From Tetraselmis striata (Eukaryota; Chlorophyta; Chlorodendrophyceae; Chlorodendrales; Chlorodendraceae), in NCBI GenBank assembly GCA_006384855.1, contig VCJN01001642.1, positions 53,610-117,609 of the forward strand: a DNA stretch of 64,000 nt, written 5' to 3'. Shown piece after piece: positions 27,378 to 35,968 of the stretch (position 1 is the stretch's first letter; each line of letters starts with the position of its first letter). The notes below the pieces were generated by a model. That model saw only the letters and a list, made by a program, of their open reading frames with translations. It was not told the origin of the DNA and made no database searches. Position numbers and translations under genes: made by a program.

Positions 27378-28678
27378 TTGCCCAATTCCAACTGACCGTC
27401 AAGCCAATCCAGAAGCTCCCCGAAGGTTGACCGCACGAGCCGTTCATCGAGTTGGACGCGGTTCTCAACCGGATTAAAGCTGCGGTAGCGCTCGTCATGA
27501 AGAATGCGCAGCACGGGCACCGGGTCTTGAGGCAGGGGGGTCGGCGCGTCATTATCCGCCCAGACCAGATCCAGATCGTCCGGCCCGAGCTTCTCGGGTT
27601 GTACAAGCGGACCTTCCTCAATGCTCCAAAGGGCGTTGAAACGCTCCTTGGCGACCGCCGCGTCACCGGGATCCGCCTTGGCCTGCACGAAAAAGGCGCT
27701 CTCTTCCCAGTCAGCACCCCCCGGAATGCGATCTCGGATGTGAGCCAAAAGGAAGGTATAGCCTTGGAAGGTTTGCGGCTCATTGACGCCAAAAAGAAGC
27801 ACTTTCGCACCGAGCCCAAGGACCGGGGCCGCCGTTGTTTCGTGCAGGCCCGCTCGCCCGTCGATCAACACAACATCGTAGTCGCCGGTAGCCTCAAAGC
27901 TCGCAAGCATTTCTTGCAGTTGATCGCGAAGAGGCAAGGGGGTGCCGTCGCGCATATCTTCGAGGCTTGCCCGGGCGATCTTGGCAAGCGCATCGGCGGG
28001 ATGTTCCAAGGTTTGGCTGCCAAAGGCCGGAACGACGGAAATTCCGTCCAAAAGGGAAGACTTGCCAATGCAATCGGCGCGGAACGTACTGTCAATTCCA
28101 GAGAGCCCGTTCTCGACGAGCCAATCCACGACACCATAGGTGGGTAGTTCTTCTCGCTTCAAGAGCGTCGCGCCGAGCCCCGGTGCTTCGAGGTCGAGAT
28201 CCACAGTGAGCACCCGTAAACCTGCCTGGGCCAAATACGTAGCGGCGATGGAAAGAGCTGTGGAACGGCCCACACCGCCCTTGATGCTGACAAACGCAAT
28301 CCGGGGGATCGCGCCTGGCTCGAGCACAGGGCCCGCCATCCAATCTGCACCGACAATACGTCGGTCGAGAAGTCGGATGTTCACCCCTTCGATTTTCAGA
28401 ACGGGTGCGGCGTGGGCTTCCTCGATGATCAGGGAGACGCCAGCCGAGTTGCAATCGCGCACGGGGTTTTCAGGGCGGGCATAGGGGCCAAGGCCCTCTG
28501 CGACGGCACTGTTCAAACGGTCGAGATCTGCTGCAGGGGTATCCAGAATGACCCCAAGTCGGCCTTCAAAGTCCCGGATTACAATGGGCTTTGCGGCGGC
28601 CAGATCGCCAGGATACGCGGCATTTAGACTAGCGACGAGCTGCCGGAGGCTATCGTCGAAGCGAATGGGGCGCTTCAT
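27374..28678 (-). CDS. ParA/MinD-like ATPase, KGGVGR-motif variant
   Basis: 434-residue protein. The deviant Walker A reads IKGGVGRST (132-140), with Arg replacing the usual Lys before Ser-Thr, as in the KGGVGR-motif ATPase family. VLTVDLDLEAPG (about 156-167) and DVVLIDGRAGL give the other ATPase motifs. An N-terminal region of about 110 residues of unknown fold precedes it. The start at 28678 overlaps the stop of the HEPN-like gene by four bases, which makes it preferable to the upstream ATG at 28717. Its stop overlaps the next ATG the same way. A regulatory ATPase of the defence-like operon is the likely role. Confidence 0.75.
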   Translation of the reverse strand: MKRPIRFDDSLRQLVASLNAAYPGDLAAAKPIVIRDFEGRLGVILDTPAADLDRLNSAVAEGLGPYARPENPVRDCNSAGVSLIIEEAHAAPVLKIEGVNIRLLDRRIVGADWMAGPVLEPGAIPRIAFVSIKGGVGRSTALSIAATYLAQAGLRVLTVDLDLEAPGLGATLLKREELPTYGVVDWLVENGLSGIDSTFRADCIGKSSLLDGISVVPAFGSQTLEHPADALAKIARASLEDMRDGTPLPLRDQLQEMLASFEATGDYDVVLIDGRAGLHETTAAPVLGLGAKVLLFGVNEPQTFQGYTFLLAHIRDRIPGGADWEESAFFVQAKADPGDAAVAKERFNALWSIEEGPLVQPEKLGPDDLDLVWADNDAPTPLPQDPVPVLRILHDERYRSFNPVENRVQLDERLVRSTFGELLDWLDGQLELGK

Positions 28679-29067
28679 GGCAAGGCCGCCCGGGCTTTGT
28701 CCGCATGGGAGCGCCAACGGTCCAGAGTTGCCGCGTCAGGATGTGCGCCGTCGCTATAGCGGATGTCGATAGCCCAGCCTTCCATGTAATGCTGATCTGT
28801 AAACCGCGCGAACTGTCCAGCCCCTCGCCCAGAAATAGCGTCGCGAAGTTTCGTTTTGAGACTAGGGAAGTGGGCGTAGACAGGTCCATCTCGGCTGTCG
28901 GTAGTCCAGGAAATGCCGCGGAACAAAGCTTTAATCGCGCACTCTGCGGCAATCCCATAAAGATAGCCTGCGGTCGTGCGGTCGGGTGCTGCTGCATTCC
29001 TCAGGCGCTCGGCAGCAGCCCAATTTCGATGGGCGGCCTTGGTCATGTTGGAGGTGAATTGGGTCAT
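28675..29067 (-). CDS. Small HEPN-like helical protein, first gene of the accessory operon
   Basis: 130-residue protein. NWAAAERLRNAAAPDRTTAG followed by YLYGIAAECAIKALFRG resembles the helical pair of HEPN proteins. RFTDQH (R-x4-H) could be the RX4-6H ribonuclease motif, though Phe rather than a polar residue follows Arg. If so, this would be the RNase effector of the operon. Start at 29067; a second Met at 29046 is possible. Neither has a strong ribosome binding site. The HEPN assignment is tentative. Confidence 0.5.
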   Translation of the reverse strand: MTQFTSNMTKAAHRNWAAAERLRNAAAPDRTTAGYLYGIAAECAIKALFRGISWTTDSRDGPVYAHFPSLKTKLRDAISGRGAGQFARFTDQHYMEGWAIDIRYSDGAHPDAATLDRWRSHADKARAALP

Positions 29068-29319
29068 GAATCTTTGTTAATCTCTGGCGCGCCGATTGCC
29101 AACCCTCGTGCTGCGAGCGCATTAAATTGAATCTCCCTTAAACTAGGAGTTGGATGCCAACTGTAGCGAACGTCCGCACCCATCCATTCTGCCGACGTCC
29201 AAGACCGATATTTTGGTCACTTTGTCCGTAGTGCGTTCATTGGGTGTCTTCAAAAGCTATCAATATAGGCCAGCGATGCGGCGATATGCGATTGCGCCAT
29301 GCACACGTGCCAAGCCCCC
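29068..29319. promoter_or_regulatory. Upstream region of the accessory operon
   Basis: About 250 bases between the HEPN-like start and the stop of the MCE lipoprotein gene. The sequence is AT-richer than the chromosome around it and probably holds the operon promoter (minus strand) and the right island junction. No repeat or RNA gene was recognised. Confidence 0.4.
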
Positions 29320-29922
29320 TCAAACGTTCCCGAGCACCCAGGCGGACATTTCGCGCAGCACCGCGTCGGCGGCGGCGTTCATCGCGGCGACGCCGTCGCG
29401 CACGCTTGTGCTTTTGGCCGGTGCCTCGGCGCGGAAGATGCGGCTGGCGCGGGTGCGGCCGTTGCGGTCGTTGACGAGGCGCGCCATGATTTCGACCACG
29501 GCGCGGTCGCGGCCGTCGATGCGCAGCTCGAAGGCGCGCAGGTCGGTCTGGAGCTGATAGTCGATCAAAAGCCCCTCGCCCGGCAGGCCGACGCCGCGCA
29601 GGCCGCGGGTGTTTTCCAGCGACTGCACGATCTTGGCCTGCACCACCTTGGGCAGCGTGTCCGTCCAGGCGGCCTTGGGGAAGTAGGTGTAGACGGGGCC
29701 GGCGTCGACCACGGCGATATTGGCGGTATCGAGCGCCTGCAGCGCGCGCGGCTGCGGCACCAGCACCTGGCGCGCGCCCGAGCCGGAGCGCGCCTGCGCC
29801 TCGAGGTTCTCCGGGGCGGTCAGCCCGTAAAAGGCCTCCGGTGCGTTTGTGCTTGCACAGCCGCCGAGCGCGACCAGAACGGCCATGGCGAATACAGCCG
29901 TCGCGATCCTTGCCAAACTCAT
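29320..29922 (-). CDS. ABC-type transport auxiliary lipoprotein, PqiC-like
   Basis: 200-residue lipoprotein with signal peptide and lipobox (MAVLVALGGC), so lipidated at Cys22. The domain has QVLVPQPRALQALDTANIAV, YFPKAAWTDTLPKVVQAKIV and QTDLRAFELRIDG, typical of outer-membrane partners of MCE systems. Last gene of the MCE operon, 118 bases after the MCE gene. It likely receives or passes phospholipid between the inner-membrane MCE complex and the outer membrane. Confidence 0.85.
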   Translation of the reverse strand: MSLARIATAVFAMAVLVALGGCASTNAPEAFYGLTAPENLEAQARSGSGARQVLVPQPRALQALDTANIAVVDAGPVYTYFPKAAWTDTLPKVVQAKIVQSLENTRGLRGVGLPGEGLLIDYQLQTDLRAFELRIDGRDRAVVEIMARLVNDRNGRTRASRIFRAEAPAKSTSVRDGVAAMNAAADAVLREMSAWVLGNV

Positions 29923-30040
29923 CGTGTTCCGCGTCCCCGTGGCGTTGCGTAAGCGTCTCTCGGTCCAACCCTAGCCGCTGAGACCACGTCTGTCGCCCGC
30001 ACGCAAGCCGTTCCTGTCGGCAATCGCCGGTTCGTGCCGC

Positions 30041-31690
30041 TCATCGGCGCTGCGCTCCGTCGAAGGTCGGCGTGTCGGAGCCGCCGAAGATGACCCGCTG
30101 CGGATTGCGGTTGAGGTCGCTGGCCGCGCGCTGGATCTCCAGCAGCGTGCGATTGAGCTGGGCCATGGCGGCCGAGAAATCGGCGGACCCGCGCACGGTG
30201 AATTTTTCAAGCCCGCTGGTGATCGGGCCGACGCGCTCGGCCAGCGTATCGGCCACCTTGCGAATGGCGCTGGCGGCCTTGGTGGCTTCCGTGATCAGCC
30301 CCTCGCCATCGGCATCGACCATCGCCTCGACCTTGGCGACCAGGCTTTGCACGCGCGTGCCGGTCGCATTCAGCTTGGCCGCCAGATCCTGGGCATCAGA
30401 TATGATGCGGTCGATGTCCGGTCCCCGGCCCTTCAGGCTTTCGGAGAACTCGGTGACATTCGCGACCGCCGCGCCGGCCTGGTCGATGGCATCGGTGATC
30501 GTCTGGCGGCGCCCCGCGATCCCGCTCGCCACGTCGTCGACGGACGCGATGACACTCGAGACCCGCGCGGGATCGACGGCTCCAAGTATTCCGTTTACCT
30601 GATCGACCGTGCCGATGAGCTTGTCGGAAATGATCCGGGCATCGGCAATGAATTCGCGAATGTCGCTCTCGCGATCGACCGCGATCGCGGTCACGGCCTC
30701 GATGTTTTCCATCGTCTTGCTTGTCGAGACGACAAGGCGGTCGATGTCGTCGGACCGGTCCTCAAGCACCTTGGAGAAGGCGGCGACATTGTCGACGATT
30801 TCGGAAATCGCCTCGGGGCGGATCGCGGTCACGACCTTGTCGAATTCCGCAAGGCTTTCGTTCAGCGAAACGGTGAACTTGGCCAGGTCGGCGGCGGCCG
30901 TCTCCGCGTCCTGGAGAAGCGAGGTCAAACCGTCCGCCGCATCGGCGGCCTTCGAGGTAATCTCGGCCGCGTTTTCGACGATCTCGGTGACTTTCCCGGG
31001 CGGCACCGCGTCAACGACGGCAGTGGCGCTGTCGACCAGCCCCTCAAGCCGTCCCGACAGCTTCTGCAGCGCCTCGCCGGTGCTGGCGACGCTCGACATG
31101 AAGGTGTCGACGCCATCGGCGTTCTTGGCAAGCGCCTCGGAAAACACCCGCGCATTGGTGATGATGTCGCTGATGTCCTCGCGATTGTCCTCCACGACGC
31201 GCTCCACGGCGGCCAGCGTCGTGTCGGCGCGGGAGAGAATGTCGCGCGCGCCCTCGACGATATCCTCGAAAGCGGAGCGCTCGGCATAGATCACCGGCGG
31301 CTCCTCGGCATCCGGATCAAGCAGCAGCGGCGATGTCGGCGACCCGCCGGACAGCTCGACATAGGCGATGCCGGACAGCGTCTGGAACCCCAGCGTTGCC
31401 TTGACGTCGGCGCGCAGCGGGGTGGTCGGGCTGACCCGGATGGTGGCGATCACGACCGACGGGTCCTTGGGATCGAACCCGAGCGAGCCGACGTCGCCGA
31501 CCTTGATGCCGTTGAAATTGACCGATCCGCCGACGGACAGGCCCGTCACCGCCCCGTTGAAGACGACCTTGACGGGAAGCGCGCGCGGCCCCTCCGACCG
31601 GCTGCCGAGCCAGTAGATGAACGCGAATCCGATGAACATCGTGACGAACACAAACGCACCGATCGCCACATAGTTCGCGCGGGTTTCCAT
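30041..31690 (-). CDS. MlaD/MCE family substrate-binding protein
   Basis: 549 residues. An N-terminal membrane anchor (about 9-28, IGAFVFVTMFIGFAFIYWLG) leads into one MCE domain (VKVVFNGAVTGLSVGGSVNF to TLGFQTLSGIAYVELSGG). A long periplasmic helical region follows, with evenly spaced DVVA/VEN motifs, predicted coiled coil. MCE proteins form hexamers that bind lipids between the membranes. It lies 34 bases after the ATPase gene, in the order permease, ATPase, MCE, lipoprotein. Confidence 0.92.
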   Translation of the reverse strand: METRANYVAIGAFVFVTMFIGFAFIYWLGSRSEGPRALPVKVVFNGAVTGLSVGGSVNFNGIKVGDVGSLGFDPKDPSVVIATIRVSPTTPLRADVKATLGFQTLSGIAYVELSGGSPTSPLLLDPDAEEPPVIYAERSAFEDIVEGARDILSRADTTLAAVERVVEDNREDISDIITNARVFSEALAKNADGVDTFMSSVASTGEALQKLSGRLEGLVDSATAVVDAVPPGKVTEIVENAAEITSKAADAADGLTSLLQDAETAAADLAKFTVSLNESLAEFDKVVTAIRPEAISEIVDNVAAFSKVLEDRSDDIDRLVVSTSKTMENIEAVTAIAVDRESDIREFIADARIISDKLIGTVDQVNGILGAVDPARVSSVIASVDDVASGIAGRRQTITDAIDQAGAAVANVTEFSESLKGRGPDIDRIISDAQDLAAKLNATGTRVQSLVAKVEAMVDADGEGLITEATKAASAIRKVADTLAERVGPITSGLEKFTVRGSADFSAAMAQLNRTLLEIQRAASDLNRNPQRVIFGGSDTPTFDGAQRR

Positions 31691-31724
31691 ACCTACCTCA
31701 AATCCTCAGTCCAGCCCGCCCCGG

Positions 31725-32555
31725 TCACACGCGTCGCAACGCCCGAACGCCGTTGAAATAGTCCTGCACCCAGTCGTTGTCGAAACGCCGCAGCTCCTCG
31801 ATCGGGCCGGCGGTCAGCACCCGCTTCTCCCCTAATACCGCGACGCGGTCGCAAATGGAATGCAGGCTGTCCAGATCGTGGGTCACCATATAGACCGTCA
31901 GACCCAGCGTTTCCCGCAGTTTCATCACCAGGTCGTCGAAAGCGGCGGCGCCGATGGGATCGAGCCCCGAGGTCGGCTCGTCCAGAAAGACGAGATCGGG
32001 ATCGAGCGCCAGCGCGCGCGCCAGGCTCGCGCGCTTGATCATGCCGCCGGAGAGCTCGGACGGGAACTTGTCGGCGGCCGATGGCGGCAAGCCGACCATT
32101 TCCAGTTTCAAAAGCGCCAGTTCGTCCATCAGCCGGTCCGACATCTGCATGTGCTCGCGCATCGGCACCTGGATGTTCTGCCGTACGGTCAGGGAGGAAA
32201 ACAGCGCGCCTTGCTGGAACAGCACGCCCCAGCGCCGTTCCACCGCCTGACGCTGATCGTCGGAGGCGGTCTTCAGGTTGATCCCGAAGACCTCGATCTC
32301 GCCCGCCCGGCGCGGCGTCAGCCCCAGGATCGCGCGCATCAGCACGGATTTGCCGGTGCCGGATCCGCCGACGAAGCCGAGGATCTCCCGCCGGTAGACG
32401 TCGAGGTCGAGGTCCTTCAGCACGATGGTGGAGCCGAAGCCGACGGTCACGCCGCGCGCGCTGAGCACCACCTCGTCGCTCGGGACGGACATCGGCGACG
32501 CGGCGTCGGCGCCGGTATCCGTGTCGGGGCTTTGGGGCGAGGCGACGTCAGACAT
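31725..32555 (-). CDS. MlaF-type ABC transporter ATP-binding protein
   Basis: 276 residues, cytoplasmic ATPase of the MCE lipid transporter. Walker A GGSGTGKS, signature LSGGMIKRASLARALALDPD, Walker B LVFLDEPTSGLDP, and the H-loop in YMVTHDLDSL are all present. The ATG immediately follows the permease stop (TGAATG), suggesting coupled translation. It energises phospholipid movement through the MlaE-type permease. Confidence 0.93.
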   Translation of the reverse strand: MSDVASPQSPDTDTGADAASPMSVPSDEVVLSARGVTVGFGSTIVLKDLDLDVYRREILGFVGGSGTGKSVLMRAILGLTPRRAGEIEVFGINLKTASDDQRQAVERRWGVLFQQGALFSSLTVRQNIQVPMREHMQMSDRLMDELALLKLEMVGLPPSAADKFPSELSGGMIKRASLARALALDPDLVFLDEPTSGLDPIGAAAFDDLVMKLRETLGLTVYMVTHDLDSLHSICDRVAVLGEKRVLTAGPIEELRRFDNDWVQDYFNGVRALRRV

Positions 32556-33701
32556 TCAGATCCCGATCGAGGAGAAGAAGATGGCGAAGAGACCGTCGAC
32601 GACGATCACCATGAAGATCGATTTGACCACCGACAAGGTCGTGTGCTGGCCGAGCGATTCCGCGGACCCGCCGACCTTCATCCCCTCCACCGAGGCGACC
32701 AGGCCGATGATCAGCGCCATGAAGGGCGCCTTGACCAGGCCGACCATCAGCGTGTCGACCGTGACCGCGGCCTGCATCAGGTCGATGAACACCCGCGGCG
32801 CCATGTCGAGATAGAACCAGCTCACCAGTCCCGCGCCGAACAGCGCGGCAATGTTGGACAGGAACGTCAGCACCGGCATCGCGAGAATGAGCGCAAGCAG
32901 ACGCGGCAGGATCAATACCTCCGTCACCCGCAGGCCGATGACATGCAGCGCGTCGATTTCCTCGCGCATCTTCATCGAGCCGATCTCGGCGGTAAAGGCG
33001 GAGCCGGAGCGGCCGGCGACCATGATCGCGGTCAGGATGACGCCGAGTTCGCGCAGCACCAGCACGCCGGCGAGGTCGACCACATAGACTTCCGCGCCGA
33101 ACTGGCGGAGGTAGAAGCCGCCCTGCTGCGAGATGATCGCGCCGATCAGGAAACTCATCATCACGATGATCGGAACGGCGCCGATGCAGGTGCGGTCGAA
33201 CTGATTGGCGACCGAGGGAAGCCGCAGGCTGCGCGGCCGCAGCAGGACACCTGAAAGCACGCTGACCAGCGACCCGACGATATGCAGAGCCGCACGGATG
33301 TCCGCGCCGATCTCCACGACCTCCCGGCCGGTTGTCTCCAGGATGCTGACGAGCGATGTCGGTCGCCGTTGCGGCTTCCACGGCGGCGGATGATGCTTCT
33401 CCACCTCGCCGAGCAGGACGCGGTGCGAGGGACGGAGGTTTTCCAGGTCGACCCTCGTGCCGCGATAATCGAGATCGCCGCGAAACCGGTGCAACAGCCA
33501 GGCGCCGGTGGTGTCAAGCGCGGTGATCTGCGACAGGTCAACCACGAGACGCGAGGCCGCAGGAAGCTTCAGCTCCGCAAGCCGCTGTTCCATCAAGCCG
33601 CTCTCGTGGATCGTCCATGCGCCGACCGGAACGACCCGGCAAACGTCGTCCGTCGCCTCCACGGTGATCGTTGGCATGTCCTTGACCGGGTGAATCGTCA
33701 T
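32556..33701 (-). CDS. MlaE-type permease with N-terminal STAS domain
   Basis: 381 residues. The first 110 form a STAS domain (LVVDLSQITALDTTGAWLLH), which is separate (MlaB) in E. coli Mla. The rest is the MlaE permease with about five membrane segments and the family motifs SNQFDRTCIGAVPIIVMMSF, GAEVYVVDLAGVLVLRELGV and MKMREEIDALHVIGLRVTEV. First gene of the operon. STAS-MlaE fusions are usual in Alphaproteobacteria. Confidence 0.92.
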   Translation of the reverse strand: MTIHPVKDMPTITVEATDDVCRVVPVGAWTIHESGLMEQRLAELKLPAASRLVVDLSQITALDTTGAWLLHRFRGDLDYRGTRVDLENLRPSHRVLLGEVEKHHPPPWKPQRRPTSLVSILETTGREVVEIGADIRAALHIVGSLVSVLSGVLLRPRSLRLPSVANQFDRTCIGAVPIIVMMSFLIGAIISQQGGFYLRQFGAEVYVVDLAGVLVLRELGVILTAIMVAGRSGSAFTAEIGSMKMREEIDALHVIGLRVTEVLILPRLLALILAMPVLTFLSNIAALFGAGLVSWFYLDMAPRVFIDLMQAAVTVDTLMVGLVKAPFMALIIGLVASVEGMKVGGSAESLGQHTTLSVVKSIFMVIVVDGLFAIFFSSIGI

Positions 33702-33932
33702 CCGAGCTTCGTCGCTTCCCCTGCACCCGGCAACGCCCCAACCGACCCCACCGGCGACACCCTCTTGCCGAGCGTCCCATGGGCCACGTATACCTTGCGG
33801 CCAACGTCAGCGTCCACAGCGGCATGCGGAGACTGGCGCGGACGGGGCATTCGGCGGGCGGCGTGTGGCGCCCATGCCTCATCCCGTCCGGCGCGACCGC
33901 ATCCGAATCGTCTTTGAAGCAGGAGCTTTTCC

Positions 33933-34946
33933 ATGGAAATCGCCCATCCCTATCTGCTGTTTCTCGGCGATGTGCCCGACGCACTTGCCGCCAAGACCGG
34001 CCTGGGCATCGTCGACTGGCGCCGCGACTGGTGCATCGGCCAGCACCGGCTGGAAGGTTGCGCCGCCGACGCCGGCCTGACCGACATGACGCCGGAAGAG
34101 GCGGCCGGCGCCGGCGCGCGCACCATGATCATCGGCGCGGTCAATGCCGGCGGCGTCCTGCCCGACCACTGGGTTGCCTCCGTCGTCGAGGCGCTGGAGG
34201 CGGGCATGGATGTCGCGAGCGGCCTGCACATGCGCCTGGCCGACGTGCCGGAGATCCGCGAAGCGGCGGAACGCAACGGCCGCCACCTGCGCGACGTGCG
34301 CCATTCGGAAATCCGCTTCGACACCGGCAAGGGCACCAAGCGCACGGGCAAGCGCCTGCTGGCGGTCGGAACCGACTGCTCGGTGGGCAAGAAATACGCC
34401 GCGCTCGCCCTGGAGCGCGCCATGCGCGAGCGCGGCCATGACGCCGATTTCCGGGCGACCGGCCAGACCGGCATTTTCATCTCCGGGCGCGGCGTGTCGC
34501 TCGACGCGGTGGTCGCCGATTTCATCTCGGGTGCTGCGGAATGGATCTCGCCCGCCGCCGAACCCGACCACTGGGACGTGATCGAGGGCCAGGGCTCGCT
34601 GTTTCACCCCTCTTTCGCCGGCGTCACCCTCGGCCTGCTGCACGGCTCCCAGCCGGACGCCTTCGTGGTCTGTCACGAACCGACCCGGACCACCATGCGC
34701 GGCGTCGAAACCCCGCTGCCGACGATCCGCCAGGTCATCGACATGACGATCGCCTGCGGCCAGCTCACCAATCCCGAGATCCGCTGCGTCGGCATCTGCG
34801 TGAACACGGCGGCCCTCTCCGAGGAAGACGCGAAACAGTGCCTGGCAGACATCGCGGCGGAATACGACCTGCCGGCGACCGACCCGGTGCGCTTCGGCTG
34901 CGAGAGCATCGTTCTGCGGCTGGAAAGCGAGTTCGGCACACCATGA
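33933..34946 (+). CDS. dgcN: DUF1611 protein, N-acetyltransferase DgcN-like
   Basis: 337 residues. A P-loop-like segment VGTDCSVGKKYAALALERAM lies near residue 144. RATGQTGIFISGRGVSLDAV and VIEGQGSLFHPSFAGVTLGL are hallmarks of DUF1611. The family is reported to N-acetylate D-glutamate in a D-glutamate breakdown route, followed by the racemase DgcA; the next gene is exactly that type and overlaps by four bases. The start at 33933 comes after TCC-rich leader sequence without a strong ribosome binding site. Confidence 0.85.
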   Translation: MEIAHPYLLFLGDVPDALAAKTGLGIVDWRRDWCIGQHRLEGCAADAGLTDMTPEEAAGAGARTMIIGAVNAGGVLPDHWVASVVEALEAGMDVASGLHMRLADVPEIREAAERNGRHLRDVRHSEIRFDTGKGTKRTGKRLLAVGTDCSVGKKYAALALERAMRERGHDADFRATGQTGIFISGRGVSLDAVVADFISGAAEWISPAAEPDHWDVIEGQGSLFHPSFAGVTLGLLHGSQPDAFVVCHEPTRTTMRGVETPLPTIRQVIDMTIACGQLTNPEIRCVGICVNTAALSEEDAKQCLADIAAEYDLPATDPVRFGCESIVLRLESEFGTP

Positions 34947-35926
34947 CCGTCACGCTTTTGGTCCGAACCGACAGCTGGCCGATCGCCGGCGGCTTCACCA
35001 TCGCCCGCGGCAGCCGCACCCACGCCCATGTGGTGACGGTCACGCTTCGCGAAGGCCCGGACACGGGCCGTGGCGAATGCGTGCCCTATGCCCGCTACGG
35101 CGAAAGCGTCGAGGGCGTGATGGCGGACATTGAGAGGATGGGACCGGAGATCGAGCGCGGCCTGACGCGCGAGGCCCTGCAACAGGCGATGCCCGCCGGT
35201 GCCGCGCGCAATGCGCTCGACTGCGCCTTCTGGGACCTCGAGGCCAAGCGCTCCGGGGTTCCAGCCTTCCAGGCCGCAGGCGTCGACACTCCGCACGACA
35301 TGCTGACCGCTTTCACGATCAGCCTGGGCACGCCGGAGAAGATGGCCGCCGACACGGCGAAGGCCAAGGGGCGGCCTCTGCTCAAGGTCAAGCTCGGTGG
35401 CGACGGCGATCCCGCGCGCATCGCGGCGGTGCGGCAAGCCGCGCCGGACGCGCGGCTGATCGTCGATGCGAACGAAGCCTGGAGCGCGGACACTTTCGCG
35501 GAGAATATGGCCGCCTGCGCCGCCGCCGGCGTGGAGCTGATCGAGCAGCCGCTTCCCTCAGACAGCGACGGCATACTGGCAACGCTCGACCGTCCGATCC
35601 CGGTCTGTGCAGACGAAAGCCTGCACACCAGCGCCGATCTGGAGCGCCTCGCCCCGCTCTACGATGCGGTCAACATCAAGCTCGACAAGACCGGCGGTGT
35701 CACGGAAGCGCTCGTCCTGCTGGAGAAGGCCCGCGCCATGGACTTCAAGATCATGGTCGGCTGCATGCTCGGTACGTCGCTTGCGATGGCGCCGGCGACA
35801 CTTCCGGCGCAACAGGCCGATTATGTCGATCTGGATGCACCGCTGCTGCTTGAGCGCGACCGCGAGCCCGGACTGGTGTTTGCCGGCAGCATGATCTCGC
35901 CGCCCGTGGCCGATCTCTGGGGCTGA
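34943..35926 (+). CDS. dgcA: Enolase-superfamily racemase, N-acetyl-D-glutamate racemase DgcA-like
   Basis: 327 residues, start at the ATG overlapping the dgcN stop (ATGA). Two-domain muconate-lactonizing-type enzyme: LLKVKLGG (Lys-x-Lys acid/base pair), metal ligands Asp in LIVDANEAW, Glu in ELIEQPLP, Asp in PVCADESLH, and the opposite Lys in VNIKLDKTGG. All catalytic groups are present. The family also holds L-Ala-D/L-Glu dipeptide epimerases; linkage to dgcN favours racemising N-acetyl-D-Glu. Confidence 0.85.
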   Translation: MTVTLLVRTDSWPIAGGFTIARGSRTHAHVVTVTLREGPDTGRGECVPYARYGESVEGVMADIERMGPEIERGLTREALQQAMPAGAARNALDCAFWDLEAKRSGVPAFQAAGVDTPHDMLTAFTISLGTPEKMAADTAKAKGRPLLKVKLGGDGDPARIAAVRQAAPDARLIVDANEAWSADTFAENMAACAAAGVELIEQPLPSDSDGILATLDRPIPVCADESLHTSADLERLAPLYDAVNIKLDKTGGVTEALVLLEKARAMDFKIMVGCMLGTSLAMAPATLPAQQADYVDLDAPLLLERDREPGLVFAGSMISPPVADLWG

Positions 35927-35968
35927 GACACCCCGACGTCGTGCCGCTGACACCGGGACCCCGCGCCG

